From Mycobacterium sp. ELW1 (lineage in GTDB: Bacteria > Actinomycetota > Actinomycetes > Mycobacteriales > Mycobacteriaceae), in the NCBI RefSeq assembly GCF_008329905.1, contig NZ_CP032155.1, positions 744,001 through 808,000 on the forward strand: DNA of 64,000 nt, written 5' to 3'. The notes under the pieces were generated by a model. The model was not told where the DNA came from, did no database searches, and saw nothing but the letters and a program-made list of their open reading frames with translations. The position numbers were made by a program, and so were the translations under genes. Shown here piece by piece: positions 24,367 to 34,629 of this stretch. Numbering within the stretch: the stretch's first letter is position 1; each line of letters opens with the position of its first letter.

Positions 24367-25274
24367 CGGTCCTGCGGCGGACGGGCGGTATCGGCGCGTT
24401 CCTGGTCGAACGTTGCCTGCCCGTCTATCCCGTCTACCTGGCGCTGTGGGTGATCGCGGTCGAGTCCATGGTCGTGGTCGTCGGGCAGTCGTCCGGCCCG
24501 TGGCGGCCGTCCTGGGATACCGCGCTGAAGATTGTGGCGCTCAACGCCGCCGGTGCCTTCCTGCGCATGGTCGACGACCAGAAGGATCTGGATTACGACA
24601 GGGTGCACAACCCGGACCGACCACTCGTCCAAGGCCGGATCAGCACCCGGGAGTTGCGGATCGCGATGATCCCGGCGGCGGCGGTGGCCGTACTGCTGGC
24701 GGCGATGGTCTCGGGTTGGACAGTCGTGTTCGTGGCGCTCATCCTCGGCTACAGCCTTGTCCTGTGGTGGTTGGAGTCGCGGGTTCCGGTGGTACGCGAC
24801 AACCCGTTGGTGAACCTGGCGGCCGCATGTCCCGCACAGTTCCTGGCAACGGGTTTCGCGATGACGGGCCGGCCAGGTGTCGGAGATGCGTCCTGGGGAC
24901 AGCTGGCCGCCGTCCTGCTGGTGTTCACCACCGCATTCCTGCATGTGGAGTTGGCGCGCAAGACCACTCGGGTGGCAGCCGCCGATGACCTGCGGTCGTA
25001 TTCACGGGTCATCGGGCCGACCGCGAGCGGTGGCATGGTTCTGGTTCTCGGACTGTCGGCTGTGCTGATGGAGGTGCTACTCACCTCGCCGTGGAGTTGG
25101 TCCGGGCGCTGGTGGCCGATCGCCTGGTTGCCCGCCGTCGCGGCGGCGTTGCCGTTGCTGTCGTCGTGGATCTTCTTCGTGCGGCGCACCGAGGTCCACC
25201 CTCGAGGATTGCCAACGTTTTTCGTGATCGTGTTCTACCTCGCCATCGTCGGGCAGGGTTTGGTCTACCACTAG
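24363..25274 (+). CDS. UbiA-family prenyltransferase-like membrane protein
   Basis: 303 residues, about eight transmembrane helices. The first Asp-rich motif is present: FLRMVDDQKDLDYDRVHNPD (D71, D72, D75, D77, D79), followed by RPLVQGRIS as in UbiA enzymes. The second conserved region is ELARKTTRVAAADDLRSYSR, a variant of the second Asp motif seen in actinobacterial relatives. It would transfer a prenyl diphosphate or a phospho-sugar-like donor to an acceptor at the membrane. The ATG at 24363 overlaps the AfsA-like stop. Acceptor unknown; the AfsA product is a candidate. Confidence 0.82.
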   Translation: MTVLRRTGGIGAFLVERCLPVYPVYLALWVIAVESMVVVVGQSSGPWRPSWDTALKIVALNAAGAFLRMVDDQKDLDYDRVHNPDRPLVQGRISTRELRIAMIPAAAVAVLLAAMVSGWTVVFVALILGYSLVLWWLESRVPVVRDNPLVNLAAACPAQFLATGFAMTGRPGVGDASWGQLAAVLLVFTTAFLHVELARKTTRVAAADDLRSYSRVIGPTASGGMVLVLGLSAVLMEVLLTSPWSWSGRWWPIAWLPAVAAALPLLSSWIFFVRRTEVHPRGLPTFFVIVFYLAIVGQGLVYH

Positions 25275-25288
25275 AAAGGGGCCCTAGA

Positions 25289-26572
25289 GTGCGGATCCTC
25301 ATACCGCTGGTCGGGAGTCGCGGGGACGTTCAGCCCGGGGTGGCGCTCGGTCTGGAACTCGAGCGCCGCGGCCATGACGTGATCATCGGGGCACCAACGA
25401 ATTTCGTCGACTTCGTCGCCAGAGCCGGTCTGACCGCGCGCCAGTTCGGCCCCGATGTCCATGCGTTGTATTCCTCTCCGGAGGGTCAGAAGGCATTGGC
25501 GGCGGGCAGCACGTTCAAGCTGATGTCGATGGTGTCGAAGCAGATGTCGGAATACGCCGACCGGATGGACGACGAACTGATCGACATCTCCAGGGGAGCG
25601 GAGATGATCGTCTGCACCACGTTCAGTGAGGACCGGTCTGCGATCGTGTCTGAGTCCCTGGGTATTCCGATGGTGACACTGCACACCTACCCGTGCCGCA
25701 AGAACAGTTTGTACGCGCCGCCGGGATCGGTGCCGGCCAACTGGAAGGTGCCCGGGGTTTTCAATCGCGTGGCGTGGTCCGCGATCGAGCGACTGCGGAC
25801 CGTGGTGTTCGGGAAGTACCTCAACAACCTCCGGGGCAAGCTCGGCTTACCGCGATCGTGGGCCAGTACCGAATCGATTCTCGCGGGGCGCAATGTCCCC
25901 GAGCTGCAGATGTACGACCCCGCGTTCGTGCCGGGCCTGGCCGAGGAGTGGGGCTCGTCGCGGCCGATGGTGGGTTTCCTGTGGTTGCCGCAGTCGGCCC
26001 GGGCGGCGATCGGCGAGTCGGCCGAAGACCACACCGAGGTGCTCCAGTGGATGGACGCCGGTACGCCGCCGATCTTCTTCGGGTTCGGCAGCATGCCCAT
26101 TCTGGATTTCGGATCGGTGCTCGGCATGATCGAGCACATCTGCGAAAGAACCGGCCAGCGGGCGCTGGTCAGCGTCGGCGGCGCCCACCTGAGCCCCGAA
26201 CTGCGGAACACCTCCGACAACGTGAAGGTCGTCGACGCGCTGGCTCATGACCTCGTCTTCCCGCACTGCAAGGCGGCTGTCCACCACGGTGGCATCGGCA
26301 CGCTCTTCGAGAGCCTGCGGGCTGGGTCGCCGACGCTGGTGTGCTCGGTGTCGTTCGATCAGCCGGTGTGGGGACACCAGGTCGAAAGACTCGGGGTCGG
26401 TGCGCACATTCCGTTCACGAAATTGCGGGCCGATACCCTCGGCGCCGGCATCGATGCCATCCTGGATCCGGATATGCGTTCCCGGGCAGAAGCGTTCGGC
26501 GCGCGCCTGCAGGCGACCGGCGACGGTGTGCCGCGAGTCTGCGACATCGTGGAGAAGACCGCGGCCCGCTAG
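25289..26572 (+). CDS. GT1-family glycosyltransferase
   Basis: 427 residues, UGT/GT-B fold. N-terminal ILIPLVGSRGDVQPGVALGL, typical of sterol- and lipid-type glycosyltransferases. The C-terminal donor site has HHGGIGTLFESLRAGSPTLV (H332-H333) and then DQPVWGHQVERLGVG. It resembles mycobacterial glycopeptidolipid glycosyltransferases (Rv1524/Rv1526c type). GTG at 25289 with GAAAGGGGCC just upstream, 14 bp after the UbiA-like stop. It probably glycosylates the lipid made by the operon. Its 3' end overlaps the convergent P450 gene by 3 bp. Confidence 0.88.
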   Translation: MRILIPLVGSRGDVQPGVALGLELERRGHDVIIGAPTNFVDFVARAGLTARQFGPDVHALYSSPEGQKALAAGSTFKLMSMVSKQMSEYADRMDDELIDISRGAEMIVCTTFSEDRSAIVSESLGIPMVTLHTYPCRKNSLYAPPGSVPANWKVPGVFNRVAWSAIERLRTVVFGKYLNNLRGKLGLPRSWASTESILAGRNVPELQMYDPAFVPGLAEEWGSSRPMVGFLWLPQSARAAIGESAEDHTEVLQWMDAGTPPIFFGFGSMPILDFGSVLGMIEHICERTGQRALVSVGGAHLSPELRNTSDNVKVVDALAHDLVFPHCKAAVHHGGIGTLFESLRAGSPTLVCSVSFDQPVWGHQVERLGVGAHIPFTKLRADTLGAGIDAILDPDMRSRAEAFGARLQATGDGVPRVCDIVEKTAAR

Positions 26573-27906
26573 CCGGGTGTTCGGGGCGAGAACACCACCG
26601 GCAGGGATGCCGGCGACAGCACGAAATCCTTGGCTTGCGGCTTGACCTGGAAACCGGCAGGCAGCCGGATGTCCCACCGCGAGAACAATGCCGCCGCCTG
26701 CAGCGTGATCGACAACAACGCGAATTGGCTTCCGGGGCAATGCCGTTGACCCAGGCCGAACGCCATCATGACGTCCCGGTCCACCGTGTCGGATTCCCAG
26801 CGGTCGGGGTCGAAGGTCGATGCATGGGGGAAATACCGGTCCTGAAGGTGCACCATCAACGGGCTGAACAAGATGTTGGTGCCATCTCCGAACTCCACCG
26901 AGCCGATGCGTACCGGCCCGTCGGAGGTGAGGATGCTGATCCACGGCGCCCACAGCCGCAGCGTCTCGGTGAGAACATTGCGCAGGTAGCGCAATGCAGG
27001 CACATCGCCCACTTCCACTGGGCGAGAACCGACTACGGAGTCCAGTTCGTCGCGGATCTTCGCGGCGATGCCGGGCGCACGGCTCGTCTCGTAGATGAGC
27101 CAGGAGAACATCGACGACTGGGATCCGATGCTCGCCGCCAACGCCAGCAGTAGTTCGTCGACGAGGTCGTCATCGGACAGCGTCGCCCCGGTCTCCTCGT
27201 CGACGTGATGCAGAAGCGCCGACAGCATGTCGCCCTCGTCGGGTGCGTGGCGCCGGCGCTCGATCAGCGACCGCAGCGCGGCACGGACCCGCCTGGAATC
27301 GGCGATGAATCGGCGGTTGGCCAGCAGCCGCAACTGCCTTGCGGTCTTGGGCAGGGCGCCACGAATGATGACTTCGCTGAGCAGCCAAGGGGTTCGCTCG
27401 CGGATGACGTCGATCTCTTCGGCGTCGGATTGGGCACGGAACAAGGTTGCCAGCATGGTGCGCATCACCAGCTGGTGCACGCTGGCCCGCAAGTCGGTCT
27501 GGGCGCCGCCGACGAGTGAGCCTGCCCAGTCGTCGGCGATCGCTGCGACGGTGACCCCGTATTCGTTGAGGCGGCGTTGGCGAAATACCGGGGCGATCAG
27601 TCGGCGCCTCAGGTCGTGTTCGGGCCCGCTGAGTACATTGGTCGCGCCACTGACCAATTCATGGATGGCCTCGCGCATCGGCTCGCGGTGGAAGGACCCG
27701 GCGCGGCCGAGGCTGACGTCGCGGATCAGCTCCGGGGTGGTGAGCAGGTAGGAGGCTCGCGGCCCCAGGTACACCCGGACGATGGGACCGATGCCGGGGG
27801 CGCGCAGCAGCAACTCGCGCGGGTCACCCGTGACCATGTGGGCGTGGCCGATCAACGGCAGACGCCCTGGCGCCGTGGGGATTCCAGACAGACCGGCTGG
27901 CGTCAT
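26569..27906 (-). CDS. Cytochrome P450
   Basis: 445 residues. Heme loop FGLGQRHCPG with ligand Cys390, K-helix E314-T-L-R317, and a PERF-like DPDRW. The I-helix reads LAASIGSQSSMFSWLIYE; the usual A-G-x-D/E-T-T oxygen-activating pair is replaced by S-I-G-S-Q-S, so classical oxygen activation may be altered (peroxygenase-like or specialised). A short N-terminus without a membrane anchor and the length suggest a soluble bacterial P450. It is convergent and overlapping with the glycosyltransferase, so it is not in the same transcript, but it borders the locus and may oxidise its product. Confidence 0.9.
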   Translation of the reverse strand: MTPAGLSGIPTAPGRLPLIGHAHMVTGDPRELLLRAPGIGPIVRVYLGPRASYLLTTPELIRDVSLGRAGSFHREPMREAIHELVSGATNVLSGPEHDLRRRLIAPVFRQRRLNEYGVTVAAIADDWAGSLVGGAQTDLRASVHQLVMRTMLATLFRAQSDAEEIDVIRERTPWLLSEVIIRGALPKTARQLRLLANRRFIADSRRVRAALRSLIERRRHAPDEGDMLSALLHHVDEETGATLSDDDLVDELLLALAASIGSQSSMFSWLIYETSRAPGIAAKIRDELDSVVGSRPVEVGDVPALRYLRNVLTETLRLWAPWISILTSDGPVRIGSVEFGDGTNILFSPLMVHLQDRYFPHASTFDPDRWESDTVDRDVMMAFGLGQRHCPGSQFALLSITLQAAALFSRWDIRLPAGFQVKPQAKDFVLSPASLPVVFSPRTPG

Positions 27907-27924
27907 GGCGGCAGCGTAGCTGGT

Positions 27925-29619
27925 TTACGACGAGGTGAGGCTGCGAACGGCTTCGATGCGGGCTTTGAGCTGATCGGTGGTGGCAGCGGCCACCGGTGGT
28001 CCGCCGCAGACGCGGCGCAGTTCGTTGTGGATCTGACCGTGGGTCTTGCCGGTGCGGTGGTGGGCCAGCGACACCAGGGCGTTGAGTTCGCGGCGCAGAT
28101 CCCGCAGCTGACCGTGCGTGGTCAGCCGCGGCACCTCACCGCTGGCGGTGCGCTTCTCGATCTGCTCTTCTTGCCTGCGCCGCAACAGATCTCGCATCGA
28201 TGCGGCGTCGAGCAGGCCCGGGATGCCGAGGTAGTCGGCCTCCTCGTCGCTGCCGGCCGGTGTCGCGGTCCCGAACGACGAGCCGTCGAAGATGACCTGA
28301 TCGAGCTCGGCGTCGGCGCCCAGATACTCGATCTTGTTGTCGCCCTCGTCGGGTTCGTCGCGGTTCTGCTTGGCCAGCTCCGCCTCGAGTGGATCGTCCT
28401 CGAGGTTCTCCCGGTGCGGCTTGCCCAGCACGTGATTGCGCTGTGCCTCCATCTCGCTGGCGAGCAGCAGCAGGTTGGGCACCGACGGCAGGAAGATGCA
28501 GGCGGTCTCACCGGGCCGCCGTGAGCGCACGAACCGGCCGATCGCCTGGGCGAAGAACAACGGAGTCGAGGCGCTGGTGGCGTACACGCCGACCGCGAGG
28601 CGCGGGACGTCGACACCTTCGGACACCATCCGCACCGCGACCAGCCAGCGCGAGGTGCTCTCCGAGAACTGCGAGATGCGATCCGAGGCGCCCTTGTCGT
28701 CGGAGAGCACGACGGTGGGGGCCTCGCCGGTGATTTTGAGCAGCAGGTCGGCGTAGGCGCGGGCTGCGGTCTGATCGGAGGCGATGATCATGCCGCCGGC
28801 GTCCGGCACGTGTTCGCGAAGCCCGCGCAGCCGGGTGTCGGCCGCGGCGATCACCGCGGGCATCCATTCGCCGGCCGGGTTGAGCGCGGTCTTCCAGGCC
28901 CGGGCGGTCTGCTCGGCGGTCAACGGCTCACCCAAGCGTGCCGCGTGTTCCTCGCCGGCGCTGTCGCGCCAGCGGGCCTCACCGGAGTAGGCCATGAACA
29001 TGACCGGGCGCACGACACCGTCGGCCAGCGCGTCGGAATAGCCGTAGGTGTGGTCGGCCTGGGAGCGGGCGAAGCCGTCGGGACCGACCTCGTAGTTGAC
29101 GAACGGGATCGCGCTGTCGTCGCTGCGGAACGGGGTCCCGGTCAGGGCCAGCCGGCGCGTCGCGTCGTCGAACGCCTCCCGGATCGCGTCACCCCAGGTT
29201 TTGGCGTCGCCGCCGTGGTGGATCTCGTCGAAGACGACGAGGGTCTTGCGGTTCTCGGTGCGTACCCGGTGCCGGGTGGGATGGCTGGCGACCTGGGCGT
29301 AGGTGACGACGACACCGTGATACTCCGCGGAGGTCTGTGAATTCGAGTTGGAGAACTTGGGGTCCAGGGAGATGCCGTGCCGCGCGGCGGCCTGCGCCCA
29401 CTGGATCTTGAGGTGCTCGGTGGGGACGACGATGGTGACCGCTTCGACGGTGCCTTCGGCGAGGAGCTCGGCGACGATCCGCAGGGCGAAGGTGGTCTTA
29501 CCGGCGCCGGGGGTCGCGACAGCGAGAAAGTCGCGCGGCTTGGCGGCCAGATACTTGACCAACGCCCGTCGCTGCCAGCCCCGTAACGCCTGGGTGCTGG
29601 GCGCATCAACTGCCCGCAC
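27925..29619 (-). CDS. SF2 DEAD/DEAH-box helicase
   Basis: 564 residues. Walker A ATPGAGKTT near residue 36, motif Ia VVPTEHLKIQWA, Walker B VVFDEIHHGG (DEIH box), motif III LTGTPFRS, then the second RecA domain with SEGVDVPRLAVGV and QAIGRFVRSRRPGE. The C-terminal 150 residues are charged and end in a helical DNA-binding-like part (HHRTGKTHGQIHNELRRVCG). Predicted ATP-driven nucleic acid translocase, role unknown; similar proteins are widespread in mycobacteria. GTG start. Confidence 0.88.
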   Translation of the reverse strand: MRAVDAPSTQALRGWQRRALVKYLAAKPRDFLAVATPGAGKTTFALRIVAELLAEGTVEAVTIVVPTEHLKIQWAQAAARHGISLDPKFSNSNSQTSAEYHGVVVTYAQVASHPTRHRVRTENRKTLVVFDEIHHGGDAKTWGDAIREAFDDATRRLALTGTPFRSDDSAIPFVNYEVGPDGFARSQADHTYGYSDALADGVVRPVMFMAYSGEARWRDSAGEEHAARLGEPLTAEQTARAWKTALNPAGEWMPAVIAAADTRLRGLREHVPDAGGMIIASDQTAARAYADLLLKITGEAPTVVLSDDKGASDRISQFSESTSRWLVAVRMVSEGVDVPRLAVGVYATSASTPLFFAQAIGRFVRSRRPGETACIFLPSVPNLLLLASEMEAQRNHVLGKPHRENLEDDPLEAELAKQNRDEPDEGDNKIEYLGADAELDQVIFDGSSFGTATPAGSDEEADYLGIPGLLDAASMRDLLRRRQEEQIEKRTASGEVPRLTTHGQLRDLRRELNALVSLAHHRTGKTHGQIHNELRRVCGGPPVAAATTDQLKARIEAVRSLTSS

Positions 29620-29693
29620 CCCTGGGACTCCTCTCGGTCGAGATGGACTCTAGTGCAAGCGGATCCGCCCGCGCACTTCGATCCGGCGTGTCG

Positions 29694-30182
29694 TCAGACC
29701 AAGAAGTTGTCGTTGCGAATGAAGAACTCGCGGCGTTCGTCGTCGGTCAGCTCGCCGAGCTTGGGCAACCCCTCGAAATAGAACTCACGGGGCGCGCCGG
29801 GAGCAAACAACATCAAGATCGCGGCGGGCTCGTCGGACTGGTTCCCGAAACCGTGGATGCCACCGGGTGGGACGTACAGGTAGTCGCCTTGCTCGCCGAC
29901 GGTCCAGTCGCGGCCGTCGAACAACTGGATCCGGCCGGACAGCACGAAGAAGGATTCCGACATGGCCTTGTGAAAGTGCGGCCCGGGGCCACCCGCCTTC
30001 GGGCCGAGGTCGACGCGGTACAGACCGAAGTCGCCGCCGGTCGATGTGTCGGTGGCGAGGTAGGTGTACTTGACCGGGCCGACTTCGAAGTCGGCCGGGG
30101 TGTCGGCCTTGCGCAAGGTGGCGCTGATGTCGCCGTCCCCCTCGTACCGCGGCGGGGGATAGGGCGGCACATGCAGCGACAT
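29694..30182 (-). CDS. Cupin domain protein
   Basis: 162 residues, single cupin barrel. Motif 1 is GPGPHFHKAMSESFFVLSG (H-x-H, E and G in the usual spacing) and motif 2 is GDYLYVPPGGIHGFGNQSD, giving a 3-His/1-Glu metal site. Such proteins include dioxygenases, isomerases and sugar-binding proteins; none can be chosen from sequence. Sits between the helicase and the second SDR on the same strand and may share a transcript with the SDR (16 bp gap). Confidence 0.87.
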   Translation of the reverse strand: MSLHVPPYPPPRYEGDGDISATLRKADTPADFEVGPVKYTYLATDTSTGGDFGLYRVDLGPKAGGPGPHFHKAMSESFFVLSGRIQLFDGRDWTVGEQGDYLYVPPGGIHGFGNQSDEPAAILMLFAPGAPREFYFEGLPKLGELTDDERREFFIRNDNFLV

Positions 30183-30198
30183 GGCTACATTGTGCCGC

Positions 30199-31095
30199 TC
30201 ATCCGAGCGGGTAGGTCACGCCCGTCAGTTCTTCGGACACCGCCCACAACCGCTTCTGCGCCGCGACGTCGTGCGACCGGCGATTGGAGGAGACGAGCTT
30301 CGGATAGCCCCGCATCTGCAGCAGTCCGCCGGGTCCGTAGTACTGGCCGCCGCGCACTGTCGGGTCGGTGGCCGCGCGCAGCTGCGGAAGCGCGCCCATC
30401 TCTGAACTCTGCACGGTCAGCCCGAATCCCCACTCGACGATCTTGGGCAGGTTGCGGCCCAACTCGGTGGCCGAGCTTCCCGGGTGGGCGGCGGTGGCGA
30501 TGGTGTCGGTCGCGGCCAGGCGCTTCTGGAGTTCGTAGGTGAACAGCAGGTTGGCCAGCTTGGCCTGACCGTAGGCGCGGGTGCGGTCGTAGCTGCGTTC
30601 GGACTGCAGATCGTCGAAGCGCATGCGTCCGAATCGGTGGCCGTTGCTGCTGACCGTGACGATCCGCGAGGCCGGGGCGGCGAGCACGCGATCCAGCAGC
30701 AGGCCGGTCAGCGCGAAGTGGCCGAGGTGGTTGGTGCCGAACTGCAGCTCGAACCCGTCCTGGGTGGTCTGCTTCGGCGTCATCATCACGCCGGCGTTGT
30801 TGATCAGCAGGTCGATGCGGTCGTGACGGGCGCGCAGCTCGTCGGCGGCGGCGCGGATGGACGCCAGCGAGGTCAGGTCGAGTTCTTGGACGCTGACGTC
30901 GGCGCCGGGGTAGCGCCGCACGATGAGGTCGGCGGCGGCCTTGCCCTTGTCGAGGTTGCGGACGGCGAGAACCACGTGCGCGCCCTTGGCTGCCAGCGCG
31001 CGGGCGGTCTCATAGCCCAGGCCGGTGTTGGCGCCGGTGATGACCGCGGTGCGGCCCGTTTGGTCCGGGATGTCGGCTGCAGTCCAGTGGGCCAT
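30199..31095 (-). CDS. Short-chain dehydrogenase/reductase, paralogue of 12627-13550
   Basis: 298 residues. TGANTGLG cofactor motif, NNAGVMMTPKQTT, catalytic YGQAK and the C-terminal YYGPGGLLQMRGYPKLVSSN with [11 protein letters not shown]. The layout and many stretches match the SDR at 12627-13550 ([23 protein letters not shown]), so they are clear paralogues on the same strand 17 kb apart. The start is preceded by the tandem operators at 31124-31170 and the divergent TetR gene. Substrate unknown; lipid-like alcohols or ketones are usual. Confidence 0.88.
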   Translation of the reverse strand: MAHWTAADIPDQTGRTAVITGANTGLGYETARALAAKGAHVVLAVRNLDKGKAAADLIVRRYPGADVSVQELDLTSLASIRAAADELRARHDRIDLLINNAGVMMTPKQTTQDGFELQFGTNHLGHFALTGLLLDRVLAAPASRIVTVSSNGHRFGRMRFDDLQSERSYDRTRAYGQAKLANLLFTYELQKRLAATDTIATAAHPGSSATELGRNLPKIVEWGFGLTVQSSEMGALPQLRAATDPTVRGGQYYGPGGLLQMRGYPKLVSSNRRSHDVAAQKRLWAVSEELTGVTYPLG

Positions 31096-31123
31096 GCAGA
31101 TCTCCTCGTCTAAACTCGATAAA

Positions 31124-31170
31124 CGGAGCGCACGCCCCGGTTTCTTCGACTATACGGAACGTGCGCCCCG
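31124..31170. promoter_or_regulatory. Tandem TetR operator candidates
   Basis: Two similar imperfect palindromes, CGGAGCGCACGCCCCG (31124-31139) and CGGAACGTGCGCCCCG (31155-31170), each followed by g/cTTT. They are 31 bp apart start to start, close to three helical turns, between the divergent SDR and tetR genes. This is the layout expected for two TetR dimers on one DNA face. Confidence 0.65.
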
Positions 31171-31182
31171 CTTTGTCAACGC

Positions 31183-31755
31183 GTGAAGGGGTGTGAGGTG
31201 GTGCTGAGCTGCCGGCCGCTGCGGGCTGATGCCGCGCGCAACCGCGCCCGGGTACTGCAGGTGGCCTACGAGGTCTTCGCCGAGCAGGGGCTGGCCGTGC
31301 CGATCGACGAGATCGCCCGGCGCGCCGGGGTCGGCGCGGGCACGGTCTACCGGCATTTCCCGACCAAGGAAGCCTTGTTCGAAGCAGTCATCAGCGATCG
31401 GGTGCGCCTGGTCGTGGCGCGGGGGCGGGAGTTGCTCGCCGCTGATCCGTCCACGGCGCTGTTCGAATTCCTCCGCGAGATGGTGCGTTCCGGTGCCGCC
31501 GACCACGGCATGGTCGAGGCGTTGGCGAGCTACGGGATCGACCTCGACTCCGCGGCGCCCGGCGCCGAGGCGGAGTTCCTCGAAGTGCTGGGGGAGATGC
31601 TGGTGGCGGCGCAACAGGCTGGTGCCGCGCGCTCCGACGTCGGTGTCGCCGAGCTCAAGGCACTGCTGGTCGTGTGCAAGAGCGGCCAGGAATACGGCGA
31701 CGACGTCGCCGACCGGATCACCAACGTCATCGTGGCCGGTTTACGCGCCGGGTGA
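31183..31755 (+). CDS. TetR/AcrR family transcriptional regulator
   Basis: 190 residues. N-terminal HTH (VPIDEIARRAGVGAGTVYRH, FPTKEALF) is classic TetR, with a C-terminal SBP-like helical ligand domain (LASYGIDLDSAAPGAEAEFL). The GTG at 31183 is the longest start; GTG at 31198 or 31201, preceded by GAAGGGGTGTGAG, has the better ribosome site and may be the true start. Divergent from the second SDR, with a double operator between them: probable repressor of the SDR (and cupin) and of itself. Confidence 0.88.
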   Translation: MKGCEVVLSCRPLRADAARNRARVLQVAYEVFAEQGLAVPIDEIARRAGVGAGTVYRHFPTKEALFEAVISDRVRLVVARGRELLAADPSTALFEFLREMVRSGAADHGMVEALASYGIDLDSAAPGAEAEFLEVLGEMLVAAQQAGAARSDVGVAELKALLVVCKSGQEYGDDVADRITNVIVAGLRAG

Positions 31756-31771
31756 ACGGTTGATCCACTTC

Positions 31772-31797
31772 TTGCACTCGCCTAGGGCGAGTGCTAA
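31772..31797. promoter_or_regulatory. CIRCE element 1 (HrcA operator)
   Basis: TTGCACTC, nine bases, GAGTGCTAA: the CIRCE inverted repeat that binds the heat-shock repressor HrcA. It lies about 150 bp before the groEL start and 17 bp after the tetR stop. Confidence 0.93.
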
Positions 31798-31806
31798 GAA
31801 TGTGGT

Positions 31807-33571
<1,765 letters not shown>

Positions 33572-33587
33572 GTCCCAGTACGAAAGA

Positions 33588-33620
33588 AGCCCCGGCTCGC
33601 TTGGCGAGCCGGGGCTTTTT
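33588..33620 (+). terminator. Intrinsic terminator of groEL
   Basis: AGCCCCGGCTCGC (33588-33600) and GCGAGCCGGGGCT (33604-33616) form a perfect 13-bp stem with a three-base loop, followed by a run of five T. It ends 17-49 bp after the groEL stop. Confidence 0.95.
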
Positions 33621-33643
33621 CGTTGTCCCCCGTGACCTCACCC

Positions 33644-33700
33644 CGAGCGTGCGGTTTCATACGCAACACGCCGCGGCGGGCGTATCAATCCGCACAGTCG
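33644..33700. repeat. Imperfect palindrome upstream of DUF559 gene
   Basis: Left arm CGAGCGTGCGGTTTCATACG (33644-33663) and right arm 33679-33700 (GGCGTATCAATCCGCACAGT...) match in 17 of 21 positions around a 14-base loop. A related palindrome sits at the other end of the same gene (34628-34682). Otherwise 33621-33753 holds only the promoter region. Confidence 0.65.
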
Positions 33701-33753
33701 CGGCCGGGCTGTGGACGGACGAGGCGTGCTTCGCGGACGGCTGACACTCTTCG

Positions 33754-34629
33754 TTGATGCGGACCGTCCCTTGGCCGTTCATCGCGGCGGAGGCCATGGC
33801 GGCTGACCTGCTTTCATTCCGTGAGCTCAGGCGGTTTCATGCCGCGGTCTATCCAGGCGTCTGGGCTCCGCGCGGCGCGGAACTCTCGGCCATCGACCGG
33901 GCTCGCGCCGCCTGGCTCTGGTCGGGGCGCTGCGGCGTATTGGCCGGTTTGTCCGCGTCGGCCTTGCTGGGCGCCAAGTGGATCGATTCGGACGTGGCTG
34001 CGGAGCTGGTGCATACCAATCGACGTGCACCACAACTGATCTCGGTACATTCGGATACGTTGTTGCCTGTCGAGATCCAACAGACACGGGGGCTGCCTGT
34101 CACCACGCCGGCTCGGACCGCGTTCGATCTCGGACGACGACTTGATGTCACGGCCGCAATACAACGGATCGATGCCCTCATGAACGCGACGGAGGTCAAG
34201 GTTGACGACGTCTCTGCCGTGATCGCTGCCCATCGTGGGGTCCGCGGGCTCAGGCAGCTGCGGGACGCTTTGGATCTCGTGGACGGGGGTTCTGAGTCGC
34301 CGTACGAGACGTTGACCCGAATCCTGCTTGTCCGCAATGGGTTTCCGCGACCGCAGACGCAGATAAGGGTGTGCGACGACGATGGGTACGTGGTGGCCCG
34401 GCTCGACATGGGATGGCCCGAATACCGGGTCGGCGTCGACTTCGACGGAGCGCATCACTGGACGGACCCCAAGCAGCGATCGAAGGACATCGAACGTTAC
34501 GCGCGACTGCCAGAGCTCGGATGGATCGATGTGCGGGTGACGAGTTCGATGCTGCACAACAATCCAGAGGTGTTCCTCGACCGGGTCGGGCAAGCACTCA
34601 TGGCGCGAGGCTGTCCGCGGACGTGGTGA
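33754..34629 (+). CDS. DUF559 nuclease-like protein with AbiEi-type N-terminal part
   Basis: 291 residues. The C-terminal 100 residues carry a Vsr/PD-(D/E)xK-like core: E in SPYETLTR, then D in VARLDMGWPEYRVGVDFDGA and HHW, then a final helix pair (KDIERYARLPELGWIDVRVT). The N-terminal part (GVWAPRGAELSAIDRARAAW, then GVLAGLSASALLG) resembles the AbiEi/type IV antitoxin-like domain often fused to DUF559 in mycobacteria. Predicted DNA or RNA endonuclease-like; activity unproven. The first ATG is doubtful; M at 33757 and M at 33796 are alternatives. Flanked on both sides by related imperfect palindromes. Confidence 0.8.
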   Translation: MMRTVPWPFIAAEAMAADLLSFRELRRFHAAVYPGVWAPRGAELSAIDRARAAWLWSGRCGVLAGLSASALLGAKWIDSDVAAELVHTNRRAPQLISVHSDTLLPVEIQQTRGLPVTTPARTAFDLGRRLDVTAAIQRIDALMNATEVKVDDVSAVIAAHRGVRGLRQLRDALDLVDGGSESPYETLTRILLVRNGFPRPQTQIRVCDDDGYVVARLDMGWPEYRVGVDFDGAHHWTDPKQRSKDIERYARLPELGWIDVRVTSSMLHNNPEVFLDRVGQALMARGCPRTW

